Shown in pieces: positions 13,746-22,171 of a stretch of DNA of 33,810 nucleotides. The translations under genes and the position numbers were made by a program. The notes below the pieces were generated by a model. That model did no database searches and was not told the origin of the DNA. It was given only the letters and a program-made list of their open reading frames with translations. Source of the DNA: Muribaculaceae bacterium (lineage in GTDB: Bacteria > Bacteroidota > Bacteroidia > Bacteroidales > Muribaculaceae); NCBI GenBank assembly GCA_029060625.1, contig JAIDTO010000065.1, positions 1 through 33,810 on the forward strand. The letters run 5' to 3'. Position 1 is the stretch's first letter. The number at the start of each line of letters is the position of its first letter.

Positions 13746-16268
13746 ATGCACTTCCGACTTTATTTACTTTCCCTAATATCGCTTTCATCATTATTTTTCC
13801 CTTTTTCCTTGCCGGCTATGGTATGGTATGATGGGAATAATCCTGTGTCATTTTATTTTTCTGAAAATTGCGACCCTGTAGTGACTGTGGCTGCCGGTAT
13901 GTTTGCGGCTGACATGGAGGCTGTAACCGGACAACTTGGTCGAAGAGTTGATAGAGACAATGCTATTATCCGCATTTATCAGCTTGATGCTTCTTCAGAT
14001 TCAGAGATTAAGGACGCAAGGAAAGCCGGTATCAACATTAAGGCTCTGTCAAATCTTACGGATGGATTCGCCATAAGGGAAGCAGATGGAGTTATTCATA
14101 TAGCTGGAGCAAACGGTAGGGGGGCAGCATATGGATTGCTTGAGATGAGCAGAAAAGCAGGTGTGTCTCCATGGATATGGTGGGGAGATGTGGTGCCTGC
14201 AGCGAAAGACAGTTTGACCATTGAAGATGGATTCACTGATATGCAGGGAGCTTCCGTCGAACGACGTGGAATTTTTATCAATGATGAAGACTGGTCGTTG
14301 CGCCCATGGAGCCATCTAAATTTCGAACCATCTGACAAGACTGAGATCGGCTCCTCTACATATAGGAAAATTTTCGAGCTTCTCTTGAGGTTGCGAGGTA
14401 ATACCCTTTGGCCAGCTATGCATGAGGGGACTACGGCATTCTTCTTAGTGGAAGGGGCAAAACAGCAGGCTGACAGTTGTGGAATTATCATTGGCACTTC
14501 TCACTGCGAACCAATGCTACGAAACAATGTTGGAGAATGGGACACATCGAAGCGTGGAAGGTTCAATTATAAGACTAATAAAGATGAAGTGCATAGATAC
14601 TGGAAAGAACGCCTTCAGCAAGTAAAAGACTCAAAAGGTGGGAATATTTTCACCATTGGGATGCGTGGTATACATGATAGCTCGATGGAAGGATATAAAA
14701 CTGTAGAAGAGAAATTCGAAGGCCTTCAGCAAGTGATCGATGATCAACAGGTGTTGATTGCTGAGAACATCGGGGATCCATCTTTGCAGGATCAGGTGTT
14801 TGTCCCATATAAAGAGGTCCTTGAACTGTATGAGATGGGACTCAATGTCCCGGAGTATGTCACGCTTATGTGGTGTGACGATAATCATGGCTACTTGACA
14901 CGTCTTAGCAATGAGAAGGAACAGCAACGAAGTGGAGGGGGAGGAGTATATTATCATCTTAGCTATTGGGGGCAGCCACACGATTATTTGTGGCTCACTA
15001 CCACGCAACCAGGTTTGATCTTTCACCAGATGCGTCAGGCCTACGACAATAATGTAAGGAAACTTTGGATAGCAAATGTCCATGATCCAAAAGTTGCAGG
15101 TTACGATCTCGAACTCTTCCTTGATCTTGCTTGGGATATCAACAGTATAGATGCATCGTCGTTGCGCAGCCATTATAAAGCTTGGCTTACACGTCAATTT
15201 GGAGAGAAGGCTGCCGAGTTGATTTTCCCGGTGATGCATGATTTCTATCGGCTGTGTGGAGAACGCCGGCCGGAATTTATGGGATGGTCGCAAGTGGAAA
15301 AGGATCGTAATTTATATGAGAGGCGATTGTCTCCGGTTCGCTCTACAGAGTTCAATCCAAACGAATTTGGAGACGAGCTCAACCGATATGTTGAGGAATT
15401 TGATAAGGCATCATATGTGGTGGATTACGCCACAAAATTTGTGGATCCATCTTTATACGATGCTTACTATGCTGCAGTGATATATCCTGTGTGTGTGTCT
15501 GCAGCGCATGCGAGGTCAATCCTTAAGGCGCAGGAGGCACGGACACTCGCATCCGGACGTAATGCGACAGTTGACCGGGCAGCTCTTGAAGAGCGCATAA
15601 GAGATGCATGTGCTCAAAGTCAGAGGGCATATCAGCAAGTCAGAAAGCTGACTGAATATTATAATAATGTTGTCTCTGATGGCAAATGGAAATGGAGCAT
15701 GGATATGCGTCCACGTGATCTTCCGGTATTCTTCGCTCCTTCTCTCCCTCTTGTACTCACAGAGCAGGAGATGTTGAGGTATCCGACTCCTGATGTTCGG
15801 AATCCTAATCCTCCCTTGCCTGGAAATACAGTGGTTGCTAATGCTGATTCATATAGCCTTGTAAGAGGGAAAGCTACCCCAATAGGAATGCTCGGGCATA
15901 GTATGAATGCCGTTTCTCTTGGGAAGGGAAGTTCTCTTACTTATGACTTTGAAATAGCGGAAGAAAGCGACGGGGTGATTAGGGTTGCATTGATTCCAAC
16001 CCATGCTATTGACGGTGAGGATGTAAGGTTTAGTATTAGTATTGATGGTTCTAATCCGGTCATCTTTAGTCTGAAGGAGCCTTTTAGGTCAGAGCAATGG
16101 AAGGAAAACGTAATGCGTGGCCAAACTATACGCACGGTTGCTGTGTCGCTTAAAGCCGGAAAGCATAATCTTGAGATAAAGGCTTTGGATGAAAATATCG
16201 TTGTCGATCAGTGGATGTGGGATCCGGATCCAAATCGTAAGTTTTATCTGTTTCCTATCAGTAGCTGA
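13746..16268 (+). CDS. Glycoside hydrolase family 115 (xylan alpha-1,2-glucuronidase)
   Basis: GH115 enzymes remove glucuronic or 4-O-methylglucuronic acid side chains from xylan. A signal peptide covers about residues 1-24 (ending in LPAM). An N-terminal domain is followed by the catalytic domain with the hallmark ERRGIFINDEDW (about residue 172), GNTLWPAMHEGT and MWCDDNHGYLTRLS (about residue 377). A C-terminal beta-rich domain follows (about 690-840). The 840-residue length is typical. No SusC/SusD, sensor or other carbohydrate-active gene is adjacent, so it is not part of a visible polysaccharide utilisation locus. It lacks an obvious T9SS C-terminal sorting domain. Its stop is 4 nt from the convergent M23 peptidase stop. 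Confidence 0.9.
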   Translation: MHFRLYLLSLISLSSLFFPFSLPAMVWYDGNNPVSFYFSENCDPVVTVAAGMFAADMEAVTGQLGRRVDRDNAIIRIYQLDASSDSEIKDARKAGINIKALSNLTDGFAIREADGVIHIAGANGRGAAYGLLEMSRKAGVSPWIWWGDVVPAAKDSLTIEDGFTDMQGASVERRGIFINDEDWSLRPWSHLNFEPSDKTEIGSSTYRKIFELLLRLRGNTLWPAMHEGTTAFFLVEGAKQQADSCGIIIGTSHCEPMLRNNVGEWDTSKRGRFNYKTNKDEVHRYWKERLQQVKDSKGGNIFTIGMRGIHDSSMEGYKTVEEKFEGLQQVIDDQQVLIAENIGDPSLQDQVFVPYKEVLELYEMGLNVPEYVTLMWCDDNHGYLTRLSNEKEQQRSGGGGVYYHLSYWGQPHDYLWLTTTQPGLIFHQMRQAYDNNVRKLWIANVHDPKVAGYDLELFLDLAWDINSIDASSLRSHYKAWLTRQFGEKAAELIFPVMHDFYRLCGERRPEFMGWSQVEKDRNLYERRLSPVRSTEFNPNEFGDELNRYVEEFDKASYVVDYATKFVDPSLYDAYYAAVIYPVCVSAAHARSILKAQEARTLASGRNATVDRAALEERIRDACAQSQRAYQQVRKLTEYYNNVVSDGKWKWSMDMRPRDLPVFFAPSLPLVLTEQEMLRYPTPDVRNPNPPLPGNTVVANADSYSLVRGKATPIGMLGHSMNAVSLGKGSSLTYDFEIAEESDGVIRVALIPTHAIDGEDVRFSISIDGSNPVIFSLKEPFRSEQWKENVMRGQTIRTVAVSLKAGKHNLEIKALDENIVVDQWMWDPDPNRKFYLFPISS

Positions 16269-16272
16269 TAGA

Positions 16273-17220
16273 TTATTTAAGCTTGAGCATCCTGCCAATG
16301 GGAAGTGGCGCTGATTCACTCAGCATATTGAGTTGACATAGTCGCATTACAGACATGCCAGCCTGGCGAGCCACACTTTCAAGTGTGTCTCCGTAGCGAA
16401 CGACATAGGTGTCTTCTCTTTTCAGGGATTTTTGCTGGTGGGAATAACTCGGACCTTTAGGTGTCGTTGTTATGGAAGATGCTTGTCTTTCATAATCATA
16501 GAGATATCTTCCATTGCCATAAAAATCAAATAATATAGTGGGATCAACTGCTACTCCACCTACTCTTGCTTCAAAATGAAGGTGAGGGCCGGTGCTGTTA
16601 CCTGTATTTCCACCTATTGCCAATGGTTGGCCAGCATATATAAATTGTCCTTGGCTTACAAGGGCATACTGAAGGTGTCCGTATATCGTCTCCATGCCGT
16701 CAGGATGCGACATCACCACGTAGTGTCCATATCCATTTGGATCAAAGGAGATACGCTCTATCGTACCGCTTAGGGCAGCTCTTACTGTGTCTCCTACGTT
16801 AAGGCTAAGATCGACACCATGATGCACTCTTTGGAATTGTGGTCTCCAACCGAATTTCGATGTTATAATTCCAGTGACCGGTCGAAAGAAATCTGCCCTT
16901 CCAAGAGTGGGTCTTAAATATTCGTTATAGAGATATTCATCATACTCTCCATCATCTCGTCGCCTTTCTTGAAGAATCTGTCTGTTCATTGACTTTAAGA
17001 TGCCATCAAGCATATCTACACTTAAATCCAAATTCTTTTGTTTGGGGACATATCTATTCTTTAAAGAAAATTTTGATGTCATGGCATCGTGAGATGCAGA
17101 GGGCTTTTCTGCGGATGCTGTGACAGCCGCCACAAGTTCCGACAATTCGTCAGCTCTTGTGGCGGAAGTACTTGCGATAATAATCGCGAGAGTAAGGAGT
17201 ATGGTCTTTATTTTATTCAA
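16273..17220 (-). CDS. Periplasmic M23 metallopeptidase with C-terminal LysM domain
   Basis: This is predicted to cleave peptidoglycan cross-links, or to act as an LytM-type regulator. A signal peptide (about residues 1-23, ending in ATRA) precedes a charged helical region. The M23 domain follows (about 110-235) with zinc ligands HxxxD (His133, Asp137) and HLH (His213, His215), plus GNTGNSTGPHLHFE. The set is complete, so an active enzyme is likely. A LysM domain (about 271-315, VVRYGDTLESVARQAG) binds peptidoglycan. Its start codon is 1 nt from the wzz-like stop, making it the third gene of the polysaccharide export operon. It may open or anchor the wall for that machine, which is inference. 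Confidence 0.92.
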   Translation of the reverse strand: MNKIKTILLTLAIIIASTSATRADELSELVAAVTASAEKPSASHDAMTSKFSLKNRYVPKQKNLDLSVDMLDGILKSMNRQILQERRRDDGEYDEYLYNEYLRPTLGRADFFRPVTGIITSKFGWRPQFQRVHHGVDLSLNVGDTVRAALSGTIERISFDPNGYGHYVVMSHPDGMETIYGHLQYALVSQGQFIYAGQPLAIGGNTGNSTGPHLHFEARVGGVAVDPTILFDFYGNGRYLYDYERQASSITTTPKGPSYSHQQKSLKREDTYVVRYGDTLESVARQAGMSVMRLCQLNMLSESAPLPIGRMLKLK

Positions 17221-17221
17221 A

Positions 17222-18388
17222 TTATTTTGTCTCCTCTTCGTTTTTCTTTCTCTTCATCTCCTCTACCAGTGGTTTGCCATAGAGAATCCATGCCGAACAA
17301 GCTACAAATGCTAAGAATACAAATCCTACAAGAATCAAGGGTTTACGTGGTGATGTAGGTTTTATGGGAACTGTAGCAGGTGTCACAGTGGCATAGACAG
17401 GAGTATTCTCTTGAACCTTTGCCTTAGCTACTTGCACCTGTTGGGCAGTCTGGTTGTAGAGGTTGAATGCCAAAGTTGCTTCATTCTGAAGTCGTTCGCG
17501 AGTTGTCTGTGCTGAATGTAATATCACCCCATTATTACGGTCAAGGTAATCAGCATATTTTTGCTGTGCCTTATAGTAGTTGTCTTTAGCCTCAGTATTT
17601 AGGAGTTCAGCATAGACGAGGTCCTGGCGAGCTTTGTTCGTACGATAGTCAGTGATGTATTCTTGCAGACGATTGACTACAGTATCGGCAAGTGTAGCAG
17701 AGATAAGGGGATCTTGCATCATCACAGATATCGTGATTACAGAAGTCTTGGTGTCGACTGAAGCTGTGATTCGCGTTTGGAGCGCCTTTACGACTGCATC
17801 CTCGGGTTTGGTCAGTTGGAATGTATCCGTGGGTTTATTGGGGTCACCCTCTTCTTCATCACTGCTTGTCAGTAAGCCAATGAGTTTGAATGGGAGGCGT
17901 ATGATAACTGACCACCATGGTGACTTTAGGTCTTCTTCCACATATTCCCTTACCGTGATCTTTTTCTCTCCGTCAATGTCTTCTACGGGGACATTAAAAA
18001 GCCCTACGAGGAATGGAACAGAACTTACAACATCTGGATAAAGCGTTGGATTTACAGCGTCATTACCTCCTTGAGCAGCTCCTCCGATGCCGACCATAGC
18101 GGCCATAGCCCCGAGACTTCCACTTGCTTTCTGTGCATTACCAAGCTCCGGTGCTAATTTCACATCGGTTGTGTATTCACGTGGAATGCTGAAAGCAACT
18201 ATAAGTCCCACTATGGCCCCAATAAAGCACCATAAGGCTATTTTCTTTTTCTGTCGCCATAGTTTTAAGGCGAGTTCCAGAAGATCGATCTCTTGTTCGT
18301 CATCTTGAGAGCCTGCATCCGATGCAACGGGCTCAGTGGTGCGGAGTTCTATCTCGTCTCCCTTTATGTCTTTATCTGTGGAGTTCAT
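17222..18388 (-). CDS. Wzz-family chain-length determinant / polysaccharide co-polymerase
   Basis: Wzz-type inner membrane proteins control polysaccharide chain length and couple synthesis to export. The 388-residue protein has a cytoplasmic acidic N-terminus and a first membrane segment at about residues 49-67 (ALWCFIGAIVGLIVAF). A large periplasmic region is rich in coiled-coil helices. The proline-rich PTSPRKPLILVGF leads into a second membrane segment near residues 350-372. A kinase domain is absent, so it is a PCP-type protein without a fused BY-kinase. It starts 18 nt after the SLBB exporter stop and shares its operon. Confidence 0.9.
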   Translation of the reverse strand: MNSTDKDIKGDEIELRTTEPVASDAGSQDDEQEIDLLELALKLWRQKKKIALWCFIGAIVGLIVAFSIPREYTTDVKLAPELGNAQKASGSLGAMAAMVGIGGAAQGGNDAVNPTLYPDVVSSVPFLVGLFNVPVEDIDGEKKITVREYVEEDLKSPWWSVIIRLPFKLIGLLTSSDEEEGDPNKPTDTFQLTKPEDAVVKALQTRITASVDTKTSVITISVMMQDPLISATLADTVVNRLQEYITDYRTNKARQDLVYAELLNTEAKDNYYKAQQKYADYLDRNNGVILHSAQTTRERLQNEATLAFNLYNQTAQQVQVAKAKVQENTPVYATVTPATVPIKPTSPRKPLILVGFVFLAFVACSAWILYGKPLVEEMKRKKNEEETK

Positions 18389-18406
18389 ACTTATATCCTA
18401 ATCAAA

Positions 18407-20788
18407 TTATTTTCTGAAGATAGCTGCCACTGCAGCTGTCATAGATGCTATTGAACCTAATGTGGTAGCTATAGAAAGCACCTTTGTCCAGTCAAAGCCT
18501 GGTGATTCAGGTTTAGTCGGCACAATAATCTGGCATCCCGGCTCTATTGCTACGTTACCACTTGCCCTTGATATTGAACCGTTCATATAGACGATATAAG
18601 TCTTGTTCTTTTTGGCGCGGTCGCCATAGCCGCCGGCTTGTTCGATGTAGTATTTGAGTTTTTTCCCGGGAACATATACTACTGTGTTAGGAAAGAGTAC
18701 ATCGCCGGTAATAGATACTGTGCTCTGCTGCTCCGGGATAAAAATCTGGTCACCCGGCTGAAGAATGAAGTCCTCAGTCGACCCCGGCGATTGAATAGCT
18801 GTCTGAAGGTCAATGCCGACATAGAACTGGTTGGAGGTTGCAGATGGGTCGATGATAATGCTGTCTTCCGATTGATTGTGGGAGCTTGCAAGACGCATTG
18901 TCTCATTTCGAATCTCTCGTTGGTCGGCTGTACGCAGACGTCTGAGGTAGGCTCCCTTCACATATGCACTTTCGAGTACTCCTCCAGCACGGCGTACGAG
19001 GTCTGATACTCTTTCGTTACGCGCCTCAATTACGTAGTTGCCCGGGTATAGCACTTCTCCATTGAGTGTGACAGTCTGCTGTGCGCTATAAGCAGGACTT
19101 TTTCTTACCTGAACAAGGTCATAAGGTTTAAGCATGAATTCAGCAGCTTTGCTCACGTCAAGACCTTCCTCTATATCAACAGTGAAGGTTTCAGCAAGCT
19201 GGTTGGTTGCGTCTGTTGCATTCTGGTCGATGATGCGTCGTGAGATTTCCACGCGCGCTGTAGATGCACCTTCGCGAAGACCTCCTGCTTGAAGAATAAG
19301 ATCTTTTAGTGTAGTGCCCTCTGCGTATGGATAAGTACCCGGGGAGAATACAAAACCTTGGATAGTGAATCCGCCTCGTTCTGTGATAGAATTGATATTG
19401 ATGATATTGATTATATCGTTTTTGCGAAGTTCGATATCCGCCTCAGTTCCGTCCATTATATTTCCAAGGTTGATGGATAATACTTCAAGTGAACGGTCCG
19501 GTTTTTCGCGATACATAAGTGCACGTCCCAGATACGCGTCGTCGGTGAGTCCTTCGGCTGTCTGGATCAATTGGCGAAGTGTCTTGACATTATCATTTAT
19601 GGCATATGTGCCGGGACGATAGACTGATCCTCCGATTTCCACTTTATTAGTAAATTCATCGGTGACAACTCCAATTGAAACTACATCGCCATCTTTAAGA
19701 TAATATGAAGTGTAATCAGCACGGTCAACGGTATTAAGTTCCTTATCCAGACCATTGAGACGAAGCACGCGGACTACATCACTGTATGCATCTCCGGTGA
19801 ATCCACCTGCGTATTCTATCAATTTTGATATGGGCTCGTTATTCTTTAGCTCATAAAACATAGGACGCTTTACGTTGCCTTCTACGTGTACAAGCTCGTT
19901 GTATGGAGGCACAATAATCACGTCTCCTTCTTGAAGACGAACATTTCCTACGTCCTTGCCCTTGAATAGGAAGTCATACACGTCTATGGATGATAATTTC
20001 TTTCCATTTCGGAATATCTCAATATTTCGAACTGAGCCTATGTCATTGACGCCACCTGCATTATAAAGGGCATGGAAGGCATTTGAGAAGGGTGATATCC
20101 TAAATGTGCCAGGCCTTCTCACTTCTCCTAATACATCTATCTGGATTGAACGTATCTGTCCTAAAGTCAAATTGATGTCCGTATCGCTTCCTACTCCGGA
20201 ATATTTTTTTGCAAATATATTCTTGAGCTGTTTGTTAGCTTCGTCAACAGTAAGTCCGTTAAGATACACCGGACCGAGCTGTGAGATCATAATGCGTCCA
20301 TCAGGTGATATCTGCTGTCGAATATTGTCTTCGCTGACACCCCAGATGTCGATGATCACTTCATCACCAGGACCAAGTCGATAATTCTTTGGTGTAGCCA
20401 TATTTGAATTTGGCTCGAAAGTCAGTGCACGGGAATTGAAGATGTCATGGCCGTATATTGATTTTCGGGCAGTCGTGCTTTCATCCACATCTTCTACAGC
20501 GTGGTTGTCTGCTTCGCTTTCTGCCACTTCTTCTCGAAGCCTGTTGCGTAGTGCTCCCCCTGTGGTAGCATTGACTTGAGTGTTTTGTTCCTCCGCATAT
20601 TGGGCACGGATTCTACGGATTTGGTCAGCTGAAACGCCTTGTGCCAGTAGCTCTTTGGCAATCTGATTTTGTGACTTGCCAGTAGCAGCCTCAGTCTTGA
20701 TGTAAGTTATCACTTGCTCGTCGGTCAGGGCCATCGCCGGTAGGGCGCAGAGCAGCATCAACGGTACTAAAAAACGGGTTACCTTCAT
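18407..20788 (-). CDS. Polysaccharide export outer membrane protein with multiple SLBB domains (Wza-like)
   Basis: This 793-residue protein is predicted to form the outer-envelope export channel for an exopolysaccharide. A Sec signal peptide (ending ALPAMA) lacks a lipobox, unlike classical Wza. A helical segment is followed by the polysaccharide export domain (YRLGPGDEVIIDIWG near residue 138). Repeated SLBB units follow (for example VDVLGEVRRPGTF, VHVEGNVKRPMFY, VEIGGSVYRPGTY, FTIQGFVFSPGTY, VTLNGEVLYPGNY and VSITGDVLFPNTV). A hydrophobic C-terminal segment (about 770-790) may cross a membrane. It is the first gene of the SLBB-wzz-M23 operon. No glycosyltransferases are present in this window. 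Confidence 0.93.
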   Translation of the reverse strand: MKVTRFLVPLMLLCALPAMALTDEQVITYIKTEAATGKSQNQIAKELLAQGVSADQIRRIRAQYAEEQNTQVNATTGGALRNRLREEVAESEADNHAVEDVDESTTARKSIYGHDIFNSRALTFEPNSNMATPKNYRLGPGDEVIIDIWGVSEDNIRQQISPDGRIMISQLGPVYLNGLTVDEANKQLKNIFAKKYSGVGSDTDINLTLGQIRSIQIDVLGEVRRPGTFRISPFSNAFHALYNAGGVNDIGSVRNIEIFRNGKKLSSIDVYDFLFKGKDVGNVRLQEGDVIIVPPYNELVHVEGNVKRPMFYELKNNEPISKLIEYAGGFTGDAYSDVVRVLRLNGLDKELNTVDRADYTSYYLKDGDVVSIGVVTDEFTNKVEIGGSVYRPGTYAINDNVKTLRQLIQTAEGLTDDAYLGRALMYREKPDRSLEVLSINLGNIMDGTEADIELRKNDIINIININSITERGGFTIQGFVFSPGTYPYAEGTTLKDLILQAGGLREGASTARVEISRRIIDQNATDATNQLAETFTVDIEEGLDVSKAAEFMLKPYDLVQVRKSPAYSAQQTVTLNGEVLYPGNYVIEARNERVSDLVRRAGGVLESAYVKGAYLRRLRTADQREIRNETMRLASSHNQSEDSIIIDPSATSNQFYVGIDLQTAIQSPGSTEDFILQPGDQIFIPEQQSTVSITGDVLFPNTVVYVPGKKLKYYIEQAGGYGDRAKKNKTYIVYMNGSISRASGNVAIEPGCQIIVPTKPESPGFDWTKVLSIATTLGSIASMTAAVAAIFRK

Positions 20789-20840
20789 ATCCTTGTAAAA
20801 AGTTGTTTTCGTTGAAAGCGATAAAACGCTATAATTTTTG

Positions 20841-20871
20841 CAAAATTAATAAAATTTATCGTTATAGCCAA
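20841..20871 (-). promoter_or_regulatory. Predicted promoter of the polysaccharide export operon
   Basis: On the minus strand, TTGG (20868-20871), a 19-nt spacer, TAATTTTG (20841-20848) and CA. The -33 is imperfect but the -7 is exact. The leader to the exporter start at 20788 is about 45 nt. The rest of the gap up to the tRNA terminator shows nothing else. Confidence 0.6.
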
Positions 20872-20986
20872 TATTTAAGGATTCTTTTTTTACGAAGTTT
20901 AAACAACTTCTTAATAAACTTTTTGAGACAATGGCGTTAGATGTATGAAAAAGTTCTCTATGTTGAAAAACTTGGCATAGAAAGAA

Positions 20987-21020
20987 AAAGGTCCAATAGC
21001 TTAAAAGCTATTGGACCTTT
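20987..21020 (-). terminator. Intrinsic terminator after tRNA-Ser(GCT)
   Basis: GGTCCAATAGC pairs perfectly with GCTATTGGACC around a short AT loop, flanked by A-runs and T-runs on both sides. On the minus strand the stem is followed by TTTTTCTTTC, which suits termination of the tRNA transcript. It could also work in the other direction. Confidence 0.8.
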
Positions 21021-21021
21021 G

Positions 21022-21108
21022 CGGTGAGGACGAGATTCGAACTCGTGGTAGGATTGCTCCTACGTCAGTTTAGCAAACTGGTGGTTTCAGCCACTCACCC
21101 ACCTCACC
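21022..21108 (-). tRNA. tRNA-Ser (anticodon GCT)
   Basis: The acceptor stem GGTGAGG pairs with CCTCACC. The anticodon loop TTGCTAA gives anticodon GCT, reading AGC/AGT serine codons. A long variable arm (GTAGGA-GCAA-TCCTAC), diagnostic of serine tRNA, is present, and the T-loop TTCGAAT is standard. The discriminator is G. CCA is not encoded, so 3' processing by RNase Z and CCA addition is expected. Confidence 0.95.
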
Positions 21109-21135
21109 ATAAGAGGTTTCCTCTCATTTGCGGTG

Positions 21136-21167
21136 CAAAGTTAATAAGAAAATTTGAATCTGCCAAA
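21136..21167 (-). promoter_or_regulatory. Predicted tRNA-Ser(GCT) promoter
   Basis: On the minus strand, TTTG (21164-21167), a 20-nt spacer, TAACTTTG (21136-21143) and CA match the consensus exactly. The tRNA 5' end is 27 nt downstream, so the gene has its own promoter and terminator, independent of rnz upstream. Confidence 0.75.
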
Positions 21168-21231
21168 TTTTTTGCAATTTTTTTTGAAAAAGACATCGCA
21201 TTGGCTCTGTCTGGCATTCCAATGGGATGTT

Positions 21232-22140
21232 TTAGATTGGAATCCTGAGTCCTTCTTTGCCGAGGATTACATTTGGGAATATGCTTCGGGCTTCTTCCAA
21301 AAAAAGTGAGTCGTCTTTGTAGCGGGAAGAGTAGTGCCCGGTAACCAGTCGTCGTGCTCCTGCATCCTTTGCAATTCGAGCAGCCTCGGCTGCGGTGGAA
21401 TGCCCTCGTTCTTTTGCCTTGTCACTGTCTGGCGTGAGGTATGTGGTCTCATGGAAGAGCAAATCTACTCCTCTTATCTTAGAAGCCAAGTCAGGGATAT
21501 AAGATGTATCGCTGATGTGGGCGTAGCTTCGTGGGGGATTCGGGTCTTTAGTAAGAATTGAATTTGCGATGACGGAGCCGTCGGGCTTTATGAAGTCTTC
21601 TCCTGCCTTGATGCGGTTGAAAGCCCATATCGGCACACCGTGGAAGTCGCACATGGCCCTGTCTATATGGCGTAGGCCTGGCTTTTCCTCAAATACGTAT
21701 CCCACTGCCGGAATCTTATGGCGTAGAGGAACCGTCCTCACTCGCAATGAATCATTTTCAAACACTATGGCTTCTTCCGGACGAATGACGTTGATCTTGA
21801 CATCTATCGGAAGTCCTCGGTTGAAATAGTCAAACATTGTAGACAGAATTTTTTTCCCATCCTCAAAAGTATGGATGGTTATGTCGCCCTCAAGCCCGGA
21901 AAGTGCCATGGTGCCGATAAGTCCCGGCAGCCCGAATACATGGTCGCCATGAAGGTGAGTCAGGAAGATGTGGTTGAGTCGCGGAAGCTTAAGCCTCTGT
22001 CGTTGCAGTTCCTTTTGTGCTCCTTCGCCGCAGTCGATCATAAACAGATTTTCCCTGAAGTTGACCACGGTGCATGATGGATTGTGCACCGGCGATGGCT
22101 TGGCGCTTCCGCATCCTAATATGTTTATTTCAAATTTCAC
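21232..22140 (-). CDS. rnz: Ribonuclease Z
   Basis: RNase Z is a zinc-dependent endonuclease that trims the 3' trailer of tRNA precursors lacking encoded CCA. This metallo-beta-lactamase-fold protein has 302 residues. The metal motif HxHxDH appears as THLHGDHVFG (His62, His64, Asp66, His67), with later ligands in DTSYIPD and LFHETTY. A C-terminal HSTAAEAARIAKDAGARRLVTGHYSSRY supplies the remaining site. It starts 31 nt after the L-serine ammonia-lyase stop and is followed by the separately transcribed tRNA-Ser(GCT). Confidence 0.95.
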   Translation of the reverse strand: MKFEINILGCGSAKPSPVHNPSCTVVNFRENLFMIDCGEGAQKELQRQRLKLPRLNHIFLTHLHGDHVFGLPGLIGTMALSGLEGDITIHTFEDGKKILSTMFDYFNRGLPIDVKINVIRPEEAIVFENDSLRVRTVPLRHKIPAVGYVFEEKPGLRHIDRAMCDFHGVPIWAFNRIKAGEDFIKPDGSVIANSILTKDPNPPRSYAHISDTSYIPDLASKIRGVDLLFHETTYLTPDSDKAKERGHSTAAEAARIAKDAGARRLVTGHYSSRYKDDSLFLEEARSIFPNVILGKEGLRIPI

Positions 22141-22171
22141 AACTTCTCAGTTCAAATTCACAAATCAAAAT

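Noticed and set aside
14631-15293. 220-residue minus-strand ORF opposite the GH115 catalytic domain
   Set aside because: It overlaps the conserved GH115 catalytic region and has no independent signals.
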